From contig NZ_QGDD01000001.1 of the NCBI RefSeq assembly GCF_003160695.1, positions 620,001-684,000 on the forward strand: DNA of 64,000 nucleotides, written 5' to 3'. Each line of letters opens with the position of its first letter. Positions within the stretch are counted from its first letter, which is position 1. Source of the DNA: Nocardioides silvaticus (GTDB taxonomy: Bacteria; Actinomycetota; Actinomycetes; Propionibacteriales; Nocardioidaceae). Made by a program: the position numbers and the translations under genes. Positions 6,795-16,226 of the stretch are shown one piece after another. The notes beneath the pieces are model-generated. The model worked only from the letters and a program-made list of their open reading frames with translations. It did not search any database and was not told the DNA's origin.

Positions 6795-9700
6795 TCATAC
6801 CAGCGGCACCTGCACCCCGACCTGCTCACCGGTGCCCGGGAAGACCACGCCGCGGCCGGGCTGCACGCGGGCCACGAGCGACGTGCGGGACACCCGGCCC
6901 CCGAAGACGTCGCCCTGCAGCGCCTCCTGCGGTGACAGCAGCACCCCCTTGCGGCCGGAGCGCGCCTCGACGACCCAGCCGGAGAAGCCGCTGCTGAGCT
7001 CGCTGATCCCGCCCCCGAGGACGACGTGGAACCCGCGGTCCCGTGCCTGCCGCACCAGGGCGCCCATCACGGGCGCGAGCGGACCCTCCTTGAGCCGCTC
7101 GCCGTCGTCGATGAGCACGACGGAGCCGCTCCTCAGCGCACGGAGCCGCTCGACCACCTCCTCCTGCGCGTGGTCGGTGCCGACCAGGGCGTCGCTGCCG
7201 AGGTCCTGGCTGAGCAGGTTCGCGCTCGGGGTGAACGCCAGGACCTGCCGGCCCTCGCCCCGCGCCCACCGCGCGACGAACCGGAGGGTGTTGGTGCGGC
7301 CGCTGGACGGCGGTCCGAGCACGAGCATCGGGCTGTTGGCCGCGTCGACGGTGACCACCTCGAGGCGGTCCCCGCCGATGGCGACGGGCAGGTGGCCGTC
7401 CGGCACCGACAGCGGGCTCTCCAGCACCGCGGCCGCCGCCACCTCGGCCGGCAGCGCGGCCATGCCGAACGGGCGCAGTGCTTCCGGGATCGTGCCCTCC
7501 TCGGCCTCGGCCGCGGCCAGCCGGGCCCCGAGCTCGCGCACCAGCGCGCTCTGCGCGGCGCCCGCGACGTCGTCGCCGAGCACGGCGACCTGGGCCTCGA
7601 TGCCGGACTCCGCCCACAGGCCGCGGCCGTCGGCGAGGTCCTCGGGCACGTCCTTCGCCTTCAGCCCACCGCTGGAGTAGTCGCTCCGGTCGGGCAGCCG
7701 CAGCAGCAGCTTGCTCTCCACCAAGGACGCCACCCGGCCCGACAGCAGGGACCGGTCGCCGGAGACGATCACGTGGATGCCGACGCTGGCGCCCTCGCGC
7801 AGCAGGCCGAGCATCCGGTCGTTGAGACGTCCCACGTCGACCTCGGAGAGGTCGGAGACGAAGCCCTCCCAGCGGTCGAGCAGCAGCACGACGTACGGCA
7901 GCCGCTCGTCGGGCGCCGCCGCCTCACGCTGCTCGTCGATGTCGGCGTAGCCGGCCCGGCCGAGCACGTCCTGGCGACGCTTCACCTCGTCGCCGAGCCG
8001 CTCGAGCAACCGGCTCGCGCGCTCGACCTCGGTGCGTTGGACCACCGCGCCGGTATGGGGCAGGGCGGCCAGCGGCAGCAGTGCGCCGTTGCCGCAGTCG
8101 AGCCCGTAGAGGTGCAGGTCGCGGGAGCGGGTGACCTCGGCCAGCCCGACGGCGATCGTGCGCAGCGCGGTCGAGCGCCCGGAACGCGCGCCGCCGGCGA
8201 TGTAGAGGTGGCCCGAGGTGCCGAGCGTGAACTCGCGGGGACGTTGGGCCTGGTCCGCAGGGTGGTCCTCGAGGACCCACGGGGTCGACCAGCCGGTCAC
8301 CCGCGACTCGTCCGGCTTGGCGTCGACCAGGTCGCGCAGCGCGGCCAGCGTGACCGGCGCGGGGAGCTCCGGCAGCCACGGCGAGTGCTGCGGCGCGATG
8401 CCGCGCAGTCCGGTCGCGCCGGCGATGGCCTCGACGAGCACCGACAGGTCGGTCTCGCCCTCGTCGGTCTGCTTGCCCTCCTCCTTTCGGCGGCCCGGCG
8501 CCGGGTGGCCGACCACCGCCCAGTCGACCGGCCACACCAGCGGCGCCTCGCGCACGACGTCCTCGGCCGGCGTCGCAGCGGGCCGGGCGCCCCCGACCCG
8601 GCCGGCCTGGAACGGCAGCAGCGAGGAGTGCCCGAGCCGGGCGTAGCCGCGGCCGGGCTGGTCCGGGCCGATCGTCGCGGACTCGGCGGCGTCGATGACG
8701 TCCTTGGACTCGTTGGCGTCGGTCACGCGCAACGCGATCCGCAGGTTGGTGTTGGCACGGATGTCGTTGGAGATCACGCCCGAGGGCCGCTGGGTTGCGA
8801 GCACCAGGTGGATGCCCAGCGACCGGCCGCGCTGGGCGATGGTCACCAATCCGGTCACGAAGTCGGGCAGCTCGGCCTTCAGGCTCGCGAACTCGTCGAT
8901 CACGATCGCGAGCCGCGGGATCGTCGGCAGTGACGGATCGCGCCTCTGCAGGGCCCAGTAGTCCTCGAGGTCCTTCGCACCGGGTACGGCGAGCAGGTGC
9001 TCCCGGCGCTTGAGCTCGGCGCCGAGCGAGGTGAGCGCCCGCCCCACCAGGTGGGTGTCGAGGTCGGTGACCATGCCGACCGTGTGCGGGAGCCGGGCGC
9101 AGTCCTTGAACGCCGACCCGCCCTTGTAGTCGACGAGCACGAACGTCAGGTGCTCGGGGCTGTTGACGACCGCGAGCGACGCCACGATGGTCTGAAGGAG
9201 CTCGGACTTGCCCGAGCCCGTCGTACCGGCGATGAGGGCGTGCGGCCCGTCCTTGCGGATGTCGAGGCGGAACGGCCCGTCGAAGCCCTCGCCGATGACG
9301 ACGTCCGTGCGTGCCTCCGGTCCCCAGCGGCGCGCGACGAGGTCGGGGGTCGGATCCTCGAGGCCGATGCACTCCAGCAGCCGCGCAGAGGACGGCAGCC
9401 CGGACACCTCGACGGTCGGCGTGGTGTCCCGGACGGGCGCCAGCGCCCGCCCGATCCGGGTCGCCCAGCCGGCCTCGACCAGGTCCGGACGGATCCGCGC
9501 GACCGACTCCGACCCGGTCCGGCGCAGCTCCACCAGGCCCTCCTGGACGTCGAGCACGGCCCGGCACTCCTCGGGGAGGAGCCGGACGTCCTCGTCGAGG
9601 CAGATCACGGTGACGCCGACGGCCGGTCCCTCCCGCAGGAGGGTGACGAGCCCGGGCAGGGCGCGCAGCCGGCGGGCGCCGTCGACGACGACGAGAACGT

Positions 9701-11357
9701 CGGGGCGCGGGGTGGCGTCGCCGGGCAACGCCACCCTGCGGTCGTCGGGCGACCGGTCGGCGATCAGCTGGCCGAGCTCCGCCAGCCGGCGTGAGACCGA
9801 CTGCTGCTCGGTGCCGAGCACGGCCGCGACCGGCTCGCCGGGTCGTCGGCAGTGCGGGAGCCAGCGGGTCCAGCCCCACTGCGGCTCCCGGTCGGCCCCG
9901 GTGAGCACCACCAGGTCCAGGTCGCCCGGCGCGTGCAGGACGGCAACCTGGCCGACCAGCCAGCGCGCGAGGGAGTCGACGCCGGCGCCCTCGCCGCACA
10001 CACCGATCACGCCGAGGTCGCGCATCGAGATCGACACCGGGACGTCGCCGAGAACCTCGGGCTCGGGTGGCTCCTCGGTCTCCTTGCGCGCGCGGTCGGT
10101 CACCCGGATCGGCGACGGCCGGTCGGCGACGCCGACGCGCAGCTCGAGGTAGTCGGGATCCGGCCGTCGGCGCATCCACAGCTGCTGCCCGGGCCCGACC
10201 GCGTCCAGCAGGACCCGCGCGGGATCGGGGCGGTCGCGTCGCAGGTCCTCGCGGAACAGCCGCTGCGCACGGGCCAGCCGACGCCGGACCGAGATCGTGT
10301 CCTCGCGGAACTCGATCAGCTGCCTCCGGTACTCCACCGCGGTGCCCTTGCGCTGGGAGAAGAAGTTGAAGAACCCGAGCACCGGCGACATCAGGCCGAA
10401 GAGCAGGAACCGCCAGCTGCCGAAGAGCAGGCACATCGGCACCGCCATAAACATCGGCGCGAACACGACCGGCCACGGGATCGTCTGCCGCCGTGGCTTG
10501 ATGGGCTCGGCCGGCAGCACGAACGAGCTCTCCCGCTCGGGCCGCAGCAGCCGGGGCGGGCGGTTGAAGTCGACGCCGAGCACCTCCTCGCTGCGCGAGG
10601 CATCGGCGTCGGGCACCCAGACGCGGTGCCACTGCAGCAGCGACTCCCCTATCCGCAGGTCGGCGCCCTCCGGCCAGTCGTACGGCGAGAAGTCGTCCTC
10701 CGGCTCGTCGTCCTCGACCGGTCGGCCCTTGCGCAGCGCCCGTCGCTCGGCCCTGCGCTCCTTGCGCAGACGTCGCTTGCGCGACTTCCGCTCGCGGCGG
10801 GTCAGCGCCTCGACCGGCAGCGTCTCGACGGCGGCGACGTCCTCCTCGTCGTGCTCGGGATCCGGCCCGGCCGGGTCCCGCCCGTCGATGCGGACGCTGC
10901 GGGTGCGCTCGACGATCTCGACCTCCGCGTCCGCGGTGACCCGGACGAGCAGGGCGTCGGCCGGCAGGAACAGGTCGGGCAGGCTCATGCCGGAGGCGCC
11001 GTTGCCGATCTGGTGCTCGCCGATCCCGAACCGGTGGATCCGCCCCGCGCCGGGCCCGGAGACGACGCGCACCTCCACGACCCCGCGCGGCAGCGCGGCG
11101 TCGTACCCGTCCGGTTCGTGCAGCGCGATCACGGAGCCGGGGCCGACGCGGGCCTCGTGCAGCGTCAGGTCCTTGTCGACCGGCTGCCCGTCGACCCAGA
11201 CCGCGACCTGCCGTGCGAAGCCGGGGTGCATCCGGCCGTCGGTGGCGTGCAGCAGAGGCGGCAGCAGCTCCTCGACCGAGGCCTCGGGCTCGGCGTCGAC
11301 GAGGACGTCACGTCGCACGCCGGTCGCGCCGTTGACGACACTGAGACTGAAACGCAC
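6795..11357 (-). CDS. eccC: Type VII secretion ATPase EssC/EccC-like, FtsK/SpoIIIE family
   Basis: A 1520-residue membrane ATPase, the motor of type VII secretion. The N-terminal ~200 residues look like the ubiquitin/FHA-like domains of EssC (IGNGASGMSLPDLFLPADAL). Two membrane helices follow near 290-330 (PWPVVFAPMFMAVPMCLLFG), then three FtsK-like ATPase modules. The first has a canonical loop GTTGSGKSELL (K717). The second (GGARSGRSTAL, about 1060) and third (GPPSSGRTNTL, about 1354) have Arg in place of the Walker lysine. Start choice: the GTG at 11357 follows AGAAGGG and begins VRFSLSVVNGATG; upstream codons overlap the divergent WXG gene. EccB, EccD, EccE and mycosin genes are not in the window, though the cluster may continue to the left. 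Confidence 0.9.
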   Translation of the reverse strand: MRFSLSVVNGATGVRRDVLVDAEPEASVEELLPPLLHATDGRMHPGFARQVAVWVDGQPVDKDLTLHEARVGPGSVIALHEPDGYDAALPRGVVEVRVVSGPGAGRIHRFGIGEHQIGNGASGMSLPDLFLPADALLVRVTADAEVEIVERTRSVRIDGRDPAGPDPEHDEEDVAAVETLPVEALTRRERKSRKRRLRKERRAERRALRKGRPVEDDEPEDDFSPYDWPEGADLRIGESLLQWHRVWVPDADASRSEEVLGVDFNRPPRLLRPERESSFVLPAEPIKPRRQTIPWPVVFAPMFMAVPMCLLFGSWRFLLFGLMSPVLGFFNFFSQRKGTAVEYRRQLIEFREDTISVRRRLARAQRLFREDLRRDRPDPARVLLDAVGPGQQLWMRRRPDPDYLELRVGVADRPSPIRVTDRARKETEEPPEPEVLGDVPVSISMRDLGVIGVCGEGAGVDSLARWLVGQVAVLHAPGDLDLVVLTGADREPQWGWTRWLPHCRRPGEPVAAVLGTEQQSVSRRLAELGQLIADRSPDDRRVALPGDATPRPDVLVVVDGARRLRALPGLVTLLREGPAVGVTVICLDEDVRLLPEECRAVLDVQEGLVELRRTGSESVARIRPDLVEAGWATRIGRALAPVRDTTPTVEVSGLPSSARLLECIGLEDPTPDLVARRWGPEARTDVVIGEGFDGPFRLDIRKDGPHALIAGTTGSGKSELLQTIVASLAVVNSPEHLTFVLVDYKGGSAFKDCARLPHTVGMVTDLDTHLVGRALTSLGAELKRREHLLAVPGAKDLEDYWALQRRDPSLPTIPRLAIVIDEFASLKAELPDFVTGLVTIAQRGRSLGIHLVLATQRPSGVISNDIRANTNLRIALRVTDANESKDVIDAAESATIGPDQPGRGYARLGHSSLLPFQAGRVGGARPAATPAEDVVREAPLVWPVDWAVVGHPAPGRRKEEGKQTDEGETDLSVLVEAIAGATGLRGIAPQHSPWLPELPAPVTLAALRDLVDAKPDESRVTGWSTPWVLEDHPADQAQRPREFTLGTSGHLYIAGGARSGRSTALRTIAVGLAEVTRSRDLHLYGLDCGNGALLPLAALPHTGAVVQRTEVERASRLLERLGDEVKRRQDVLGRAGYADIDEQREAAAPDERLPYVVLLLDRWEGFVSDLSEVDVGRLNDRMLGLLREGASVGIHVIVSGDRSLLSGRVASLVESKLLLRLPDRSDYSSGGLKAKDVPEDLADGRGLWAESGIEAQVAVLGDDVAGAAQSALVRELGARLAAAEAEEGTIPEALRPFGMAALPAEVAAAAVLESPLSVPDGHLPVAIGGDRLEVVTVDAANSPMLVLGPPSSGRTNTLRFVARWARGEGRQVLAFTPSANLLSQDLGSDALVGTDHAQEEVVERLRALRSGSVVLIDDGERLKEGPLAPVMGALVRQARDRGFHVVLGGGISELSSGFSGWVVEARSGRKGVLLSPQEALQGDVFGGRVSRTSLVARVQPGRGVVFPGTGEQVGVQVPLV

Positions 11358-11371
11358 CGAGAAACCCTTCT

Positions 11372-11447
11372 GTCCGCCCGAGCGGGATGAGCCGATCGTA
11401 GGACCCCTACCCCGCCTGCCTCGCACCCAAGCGTTTGACGGGCGGAC
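11372..11447. promoter_or_regulatory. Inverted repeat in the divergent eccC/WXG promoter region
   Basis: The 110-bp spacer between the divergent eccC and WXG genes holds a 9-bp inverted repeat: GTCCGCCCG at 11372-11380 and CGGGCGGAC at 11439-11447. It could be a split operator or the base of a large hairpin. No clear -10/-35 pair is visible. Confidence 0.35.
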
Positions 11448-11467
11448 GATCGGGAAGGTGGCCACGC

Positions 11468-11770
11468 ATGGCGATCAGGATGAGCCCCGAGGTGGCGGCC
11501 CAGGTGGAGGACCGGTTCGACAACCTCTCCCAGGACTTCTTCAACCTCAGCCGGCTGATCGGGACCGCGCGGGACACCGTCGAGAGCGCCTGCGGGACGT
11601 TCGCAGCGGACATGCAGGCCTACACCCCCAACTTCGAGAACGGCTGGACCAAGACCTTCGACATCGGGTCCGAGTGCGCCGGCCTCATCGCCGGCAACAC
11701 CAACCAGCTCCAGGTCGACCTCGAGAAGGTCGACCGCGACGCCTCGCACCAGACACCCATCACCCTCTGA
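11468..11770 (+). CDS. WXG100-like protein (WTK turn), type VII partner
   Basis: Again exactly 100 residues and mostly helical. The turn region reads ENGWTKTF, with W60 but Lys where the motif's Gly should be. It has two cysteines, C42 and C70, one on each predicted helix, which could staple the hairpin. The ATG at 11468 follows GGGAAGGTG; the frame extends upstream without a site. It is the first gene of a plus-strand operon with the 695-aa WXG protein 36 bp downstream and is divergent from eccC. Likely a small secreted partner or chaperone of the larger protein, as ESX substrates usually leave as heterodimers. Confidence 0.75.
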   Translation: MAIRMSPEVAAQVEDRFDNLSQDFFNLSRLIGTARDTVESACGTFAADMQAYTPNFENGWTKTFDIGSECAGLIAGNTNQLQVDLEKVDRDASHQTPITL

Positions 11771-11806
11771 TCGACACGTACTTCTCGGGACGGACAGCTC
11801 GGACAC

Positions 11807-13894
11807 ATGGCTCACTACACGCTCGACCTCGACCCCCAACAGCTGCGGAACGTCGCGAAGTTCCTCGGCGAGGCCGAGGAGCACCTGCGCACGAAGGGCA
11901 CCCAGGCCGGCGGCACGGCCGAGGAGATCGGCGGTCAGTGGACCGGTCAAGCCGCCACTGCCATCAAGGCCGAGATGGACGCGCTCGGCGGCGTGATGAC
12001 CGGCGGCCAGGACAGCTTTTCCCACCGGCTCGGGGAGGCGGAGCAGGCGCTCACGACCCTTGCGGGGCACTTCGACACCGCCAACGAGGACCTCGCCGCG
12101 CTCAACACCCGGTGGGACACCGCGCAGACCGAGTACGACGACGCGCCCATCGGGGACCACGACCCCGACGGCGGCGGAGAGACCGCCGGCGAGCGCCGCA
12201 CCCGCCTCCAAGGTGCGACCGACACCGAGTTCGACACCCTCAAGGAATGGGTGCGCGCGCGGGTCAGGGAGTGCGGTGAGGCCCTGGCCGTCAGCTCGCC
12301 GATCGGCTACCGCGGCTACTCCGGGTCCACCCTGGGCTACACCACGAGCGTCGACCTCCTGCTGCCGCTGCTCTCGCTCACCGAGCAGCGGCACGACCTG
12401 CTCAAGCAGCAGGAGGAGACACGCCGGCAGGCGAGGGAGGACGCCGAGCGACTGCGCGAGCTGGTCGACACCGACGACTTCGACACCGACAGCAGCGAGG
12501 AGATCCGCCGCCTGCTCGAGGAGTACGGCGGCAACGCCGACGACCCGATCTACGCCGAGGCGTTCCTCGACGAGCTGGGTCCGGCGGCGGTCAAGCGGAT
12601 CTACGACTCGGCCAACTACTTCGCCAGCACCGGCGAGACGACACCCGAGGACTGGGAGGAGGGGCTGCTCGCCCTCAACGACCTGATGGCCAACGGGTTG
12701 AGCAGGTTCGACGACAACGAGCTCGGCGAGTTCGTCGGCAACTTCGACGCCCCGGAGTGGGCGCCGATCATCGGTGCCATCACCGGCTCCGACCACGCCG
12801 ACGACCGCATCAAGGCGCTCGCGCTCGCCCTCAGCTACGACATGCGCTACGACCTGCCCAACGACGACTGGGACGGGGTCGACCTGGCCCGTCGCATCCA
12901 GGACCTCGCCACCGGCGACCTCTCCTACGAGGACATGGTCAACGGGTTCGCCGACGCCGCCGACCCGGAGCTGGTGGCGCGGCTCCTCAACGAGATGTCG
13001 GAGGACGATCGCAACGCCTGGATCGGCGCCCTGCTCGACCACCACGCCGCCGACCACCGCGGCGCCCGCGATGCCGACCTCAACCGCCGGATCAGCGAGC
13101 TGGTCCCGTCGATCCTCGAGGCCGCGCGGGACAACGAGCAGCCGGCCGCCCTCGAGGGGCTGCTGGAGCACCTGCAGCGCTACGACCACCAGCTGAACGC
13201 CGACATGTACCCCATCGACATCAGCGGCTTCCTCAAGGACCCGAAGACCCTCGACGTCCTGGCCAAGCTGCGGGAGACGATGGACCAGGCGCTCGTCGCG
13301 GAGATCTTCGAGGACTTCGTGGACGAGGAGGACATGAACGACCTCATCCGTGGCTTGATCATCCGCGACGCCGAGGCGGGCGCGGGAATGGAGGTCACGG
13401 CGCGCAACGTCGGCTACCTGCTCGGCCTGGCCGAGGCTGCGGACTTCGACTACGACATGGCCGCCGTGCTCGACACCGCCGTCGAGCAGGCCCGCGGCCA
13501 TCTCGAGACGCTGGTCGAGACCGCCGCCGAGAACACGAAGTGGGCCGCCCGGCTCCCCTACATCAAGGATGCCATCGCCATCCTCGAGGCGTTCTCGTCG
13601 CAGAGCGCGGAGGCGCAGGAGCGTCGCGAGAACTTCGGCGACTCCTGGAGCGAGGAAGCCGTCCACGAGAACTTCGCCTGGCTCATCTACCTGCAGAACA
13701 ACGGCGCTCCGCCCTCCTACCAGGACTGGCTGGACGACCAGGGCGCGCAGAGCTCGGTACCGGACGCGGATCCGCTGGCTCCCGCGTCCCTCTACCTGGA
13801 CTGGCTGGAGGACCACGGTCCGGGCACGGAGGAGTACGACCTCGCCCAGGAGCTGCGCAACCTCCAGCAGCAGATCGAAGGCGCGCGGAAGTGA
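11807..13894 (+). CDS. Large type VII-associated protein with N-terminal WXG domain
   Basis: A 695-residue acidic, largely helical protein. Residues 1-100 form a WXG100-type hairpin with W45-T46-G47 (GGQWTGQAA). The remainder has no recognised catalytic motif. It contains a charged coiled coil (about 190-225) and an acidic stretch DTDDFDTDSSEE, followed by helical repeat-like blocks. Residues 650-673 are a tail (SVPDADP...SLYLDWLE.HGPG) that recurs in the next gene. The C-terminus overlaps the lipoprotein start by 4 bp. Probably an exported effector or surface protein of the eccC system. A toxin domain is not evident, so an effector/immunity pair is not supported. Confidence 0.7.
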   Translation: MAHYTLDLDPQQLRNVAKFLGEAEEHLRTKGTQAGGTAEEIGGQWTGQAATAIKAEMDALGGVMTGGQDSFSHRLGEAEQALTTLAGHFDTANEDLAALNTRWDTAQTEYDDAPIGDHDPDGGGETAGERRTRLQGATDTEFDTLKEWVRARVRECGEALAVSSPIGYRGYSGSTLGYTTSVDLLLPLLSLTEQRHDLLKQQEETRRQAREDAERLRELVDTDDFDTDSSEEIRRLLEEYGGNADDPIYAEAFLDELGPAAVKRIYDSANYFASTGETTPEDWEEGLLALNDLMANGLSRFDDNELGEFVGNFDAPEWAPIIGAITGSDHADDRIKALALALSYDMRYDLPNDDWDGVDLARRIQDLATGDLSYEDMVNGFADAADPELVARLLNEMSEDDRNAWIGALLDHHAADHRGARDADLNRRISELVPSILEAARDNEQPAALEGLLEHLQRYDHQLNADMYPIDISGFLKDPKTLDVLAKLRETMDQALVAEIFEDFVDEEDMNDLIRGLIIRDAEAGAGMEVTARNVGYLLGLAEAADFDYDMAAVLDTAVEQARGHLETLVETAAENTKWAARLPYIKDAIAILEAFSSQSAEAQERRENFGDSWSEEAVHENFAWLIYLQNNGAPPSYQDWLDDQGAQSSVPDADPLAPASLYLDWLEDHGPGTEEYDLAQELRNLQQQIEGARK

Positions 13895-14511
13895 GGCGGG
13901 CCGCCGCTGCGGCGGTCGCCGCCGCCACGCTGCTCCTTCCCGGCTGCTCCGACGGCGGTGACCTGCCGGACTCCGACGCCTTCCGCGACTGCCTGACCGA
14001 AGCCGGCGCCGATCCTGGCGAGCTGGACTCGCCGGAGGCGCGAGCGGACGCGTTCGCCGACCCCAGGGCGCTCGACTGCGTCACCAGCCTGGAGGTCGAG
14101 GAGCAGCGCGACCTGCTGTCCGACGTGTTCACGACCGAGGAGCTGGCAGCCGCCCTGGCCGCCTGGGTCGCGCACACGGCCGAGACCGCCGAGGACGCTG
14201 CGCGCACGGCCGGCACCCTCGCCCGTGCCGGCGGCGACCCGGACGAGCCGAAGGTGGCCGGCGGCGCCCTCGACGAGCTGGTGGCCGTCGCGATCCGTCA
14301 TCAGGAAGGCCGCTCCGCGTTCTACGAGGAGTGGTCGGAGGACGCCGAGGCGCAGGCCTCGGTGCCCGACGCCGACCCGGTCAGCGGACCGTCGCTCTAC
14401 CTCGACTGGCTCGAGGGCCACGGGCCCGGGTCGCCGGAGCAGGAAGAGGCGGCGGAGATCAGGGCACTCCAGGAACAGGTGGCCGCCGCGCGGGAGGAGG
14501 CGGCGGGCTGA
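13891..14511 (+). CDS. Lipoprotein sharing the tail of the preceding WXG protein
   Basis: A 206-residue lipoprotein. A short Ala-rich signal ends in the lipobox LLPGC with C19. The GTG start at 13891 overlaps the preceding stop (GTGA), so translation is coupled. Residues 157-180 (SVPDADP...SLYLDWLEGHGPG) match the tail of the 695-aa WXG protein at 19 of 24 positions, and both tails then continue as a short coiled coil. The middle is helical and acidic with two cysteines (DCLTEAG and DCVTSLE). Family not recognised. The shared tail suggests both proteins bind a common partner or arose by partial duplication. Confidence 0.75.
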   Translation: MRRAAAAAVAAATLLLPGCSDGGDLPDSDAFRDCLTEAGADPGELDSPEARADAFADPRALDCVTSLEVEEQRDLLSDVFTTEELAAALAAWVAHTAETAEDAARTAGTLARAGGDPDEPKVAGGALDELVAVAIRHQEGRSAFYEEWSEDAEAQASVPDADPVSGPSLYLDWLEGHGPGSPEQEEAAEIRALQEQVAAAREEAAG

Positions 14512-14520
14512 CCGGACCGC

Positions 14521-15807
14521 TCAGCTGACGCGGTCGATGATGAGCGGGCGTGCGTCGTACGACGTTCCGGGCGGATCGACGCGGTAGCCGCCGTCGAGCG
14601 CGGCGAGCGCCCGGTCGAAGCGCTCCGGGGTGTCGGTCAGCAGCGTGAACAGCGGCTGACCGGCGGTGACACTGTCGCCGGGGCGTGCGTGCCAGACGAC
14701 CCCGGCGCCTGCCTGCACCGGGTCCTCCTTGCGCTCGCGGCCGGCGCCGAGCCGCCAGGCAGCGACGCCGACGGACAGTGCGTCGAGCCGGGTCAGGACA
14801 CCATCGGCGTCGGCGGTGACGACGTGTGACTCCTCGGCCGTCGGCAGCGTGGCGTCCGGGTCGCCCCCCTGGGCGCGGATCATCGCCTTCCAGGCGTCCA
14901 TCGCCGAGCCGTCGGCGAGCCGGTCGGCGGGGTCGGCGTCGGTGACACCGGCGGCGGTGAGCATCTCGCGGGCCAGCGCGAGGGTCAGCTCGACCACGTC
15001 GGCCGGTCCGCCGCCGGCCAGCACCTCGACCGACTCGGCGACCTCGATCGCGTTGCCGGCGGTGAGTCCGAGCGGGACGTCCATGTCGGTCAGCAGCGCC
15101 ACGGTGTTGACCCCGGCGTCGGTGCCGAGACCCACCATCACCTCGGCCAGCTCACGGGCGCGGTCGACGTCCTTCATGAACGCGCCGGAGCCGACCTTGA
15201 CGTCCAGCACCAGCGCGCCGGTGCCCTCGGCGATCTTCTTGCTCATGATCGACGACGCGATGAGCGGGATCGCCTCGACGGTGCCGGTCACGTCCCGCAG
15301 CGCGTAGAGCTTCTTGTCCGCGGGGGCGAGCCCGTCGCCGGCGGCGCAGACGACCGCGCCGACGGACTCCAGCTGCGCCATCATCTCCGCGTTGGAGAGA
15401 GCTGCGCGCCAGCCCGGGATCGACTCGAGCTTGTCGAGCGTGCCGCCGGTGTGGCCGAGGCCGCGCCCCGACAGCTGCGGCACGGCGACGCCGCAGGCCG
15501 CGACCAGCGGCGCCAGCGGCAGCGTGATCTTGTCACCCACGCCGCCGGTGGAGTGCTTGTCGGCGGTGCCGCGGGACAGGGCGGAGAAGTCCATCCGCTC
15601 CCCCGACGCGATCATCGCGGCGGTCCAGTCGGCGATCTCACGGCGGTCCATGCCGTTGAGCAGGATCGCCATCGCCAGGGCCGACATCTGCTCGTCGGCC
15701 ACCACACCCTTGGTGTAGGCGCCGACCACCCACTCGATCTGGCTGCGGCTCAGGGTGCCGTGGTCCCGCTTGGTGGAGATGACCTCGACGGCGTCGTGCG
15801 CACTCAT
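14521..15807 (-). CDS. deoA: Thymidine phosphorylase
   Basis: A 428-residue enzyme that splits thymidine or deoxyuridine with phosphate into base and 2-deoxyribose-1-phosphate in the cytosol. Family signatures are clear: KHSTGGVGDK at residues 84-93 and SGRGLGHTGGTLDKLE at 113-128, the phosphate/pyrimidine-binding glycine-rich segment. The three-domain alpha/beta layout and length are usual for DeoA/PdpA. It is the last gene of the nucleoside operon, 24 bp after cytidine deaminase, and completes uptake, deamination and phosphorolysis. It is convergent with the lipoprotein gene, 9 bp away. Confidence 0.95.
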   Translation of the reverse strand: MSAHDAVEVISTKRDHGTLSRSQIEWVVGAYTKGVVADEQMSALAMAILLNGMDRREIADWTAAMIASGERMDFSALSRGTADKHSTGGVGDKITLPLAPLVAACGVAVPQLSGRGLGHTGGTLDKLESIPGWRAALSNAEMMAQLESVGAVVCAAGDGLAPADKKLYALRDVTGTVEAIPLIASSIMSKKIAEGTGALVLDVKVGSGAFMKDVDRARELAEVMVGLGTDAGVNTVALLTDMDVPLGLTAGNAIEVAESVEVLAGGGPADVVELTLALAREMLTAAGVTDADPADRLADGSAMDAWKAMIRAQGGDPDATLPTAEESHVVTADADGVLTRLDALSVGVAAWRLGAGRERKEDPVQAGAGVVWHARPGDSVTAGQPLFTLLTDTPERFDRALAALDGGYRVDPPGTSYDARPLIIDRVS

Positions 15808-15831
15808 CCGGTGTTCCTATCAGCCGTGGCG

Positions 15832-16218
15832 CTAGGCCAGGTCGTCGGGGCCGAACGCCTGGGGCAGCACCTGGGCCATCGACCAGACGCCCTCCGGCGT
15901 CATCAGCTCGAGGTCGGGGCCGCCGGCCTCGAACAGGATCTGCCGGCACCGGCCGCAGGGCATGATCACCTCGCCGTCGCCGTTCACGCAGACGAAGTGG
16001 GTCAGCCGGCCACCGCCGGTGGCGTGCAGCGAGGACACCAGCCCGCACTCGGCGCACAGCGTGACGCCGTACGCCGCGTTCTCGACGTTGCAGCCGACCA
16101 GCAGCCGGCCGTCGTCGGCCAGCGCCGCCGCACCCACGCGGAAGTTGGAGTACGGCGCATAGGCGCGCGCCGACACCTCGGTCGCGGCCTGCTGGAGGGC
16201 CGCCCAGTCCACGCTCAT
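15832..16218 (-). CDS. cdd: Cytidine deaminase
   Basis: A 128-residue homotetrameric-type cytidine deaminase converting (deoxy)cytidine to (deoxy)uridine. The zinc site is complete: C55-A56-E57 (LCAECG) with E57 as proton shuttle, and P87-C88-G89-R90-C91 supplying the other two Cys ligands. The substrate-binding NVENAAYG is at 44-51. It starts at the ATG at 16218, 8 bp after the upstream permease's stop, and precedes deoA, which uses its product. Confidence 0.95.
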   Translation of the reverse strand: MSVDWAALQQAATEVSARAYAPYSNFRVGAAALADDGRLLVGCNVENAAYGVTLCAECGLVSSLHATGGGRLTHFVCVNGDGEVIMPCGRCRQILFEAGGPDLELMTPEGVWSMAQVLPQAFGPDDLA

Positions 16219-16226
16219 CGGCGTCC

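Noticed and set aside
5104..8933. Long plus-strand frames opposite the MFS transporter and the EccC-like gene
   Set aside because: Arg/Gly/Asp-rich products with no motifs or ribosome sites; the opposite strand encodes clear membrane and ATPase families.
11165..13816. An 883-codon open frame on the minus strand opposite the WXG-domain gene
   Set aside because: It is the mirror of a real GC-rich gene: composition is Val/Leu/Gly/Arg-rich without domains, and the plus-strand frame has a WXG domain, ribosome site and coupled lipoprotein.
11807..14511. WXG protein plus lipoprotein considered as a toxin/immunity pair
   Set aside because: No nuclease, NADase or pore-forming motif is visible at the C-terminus, and the two proteins share a tail rather than having complementary domains.
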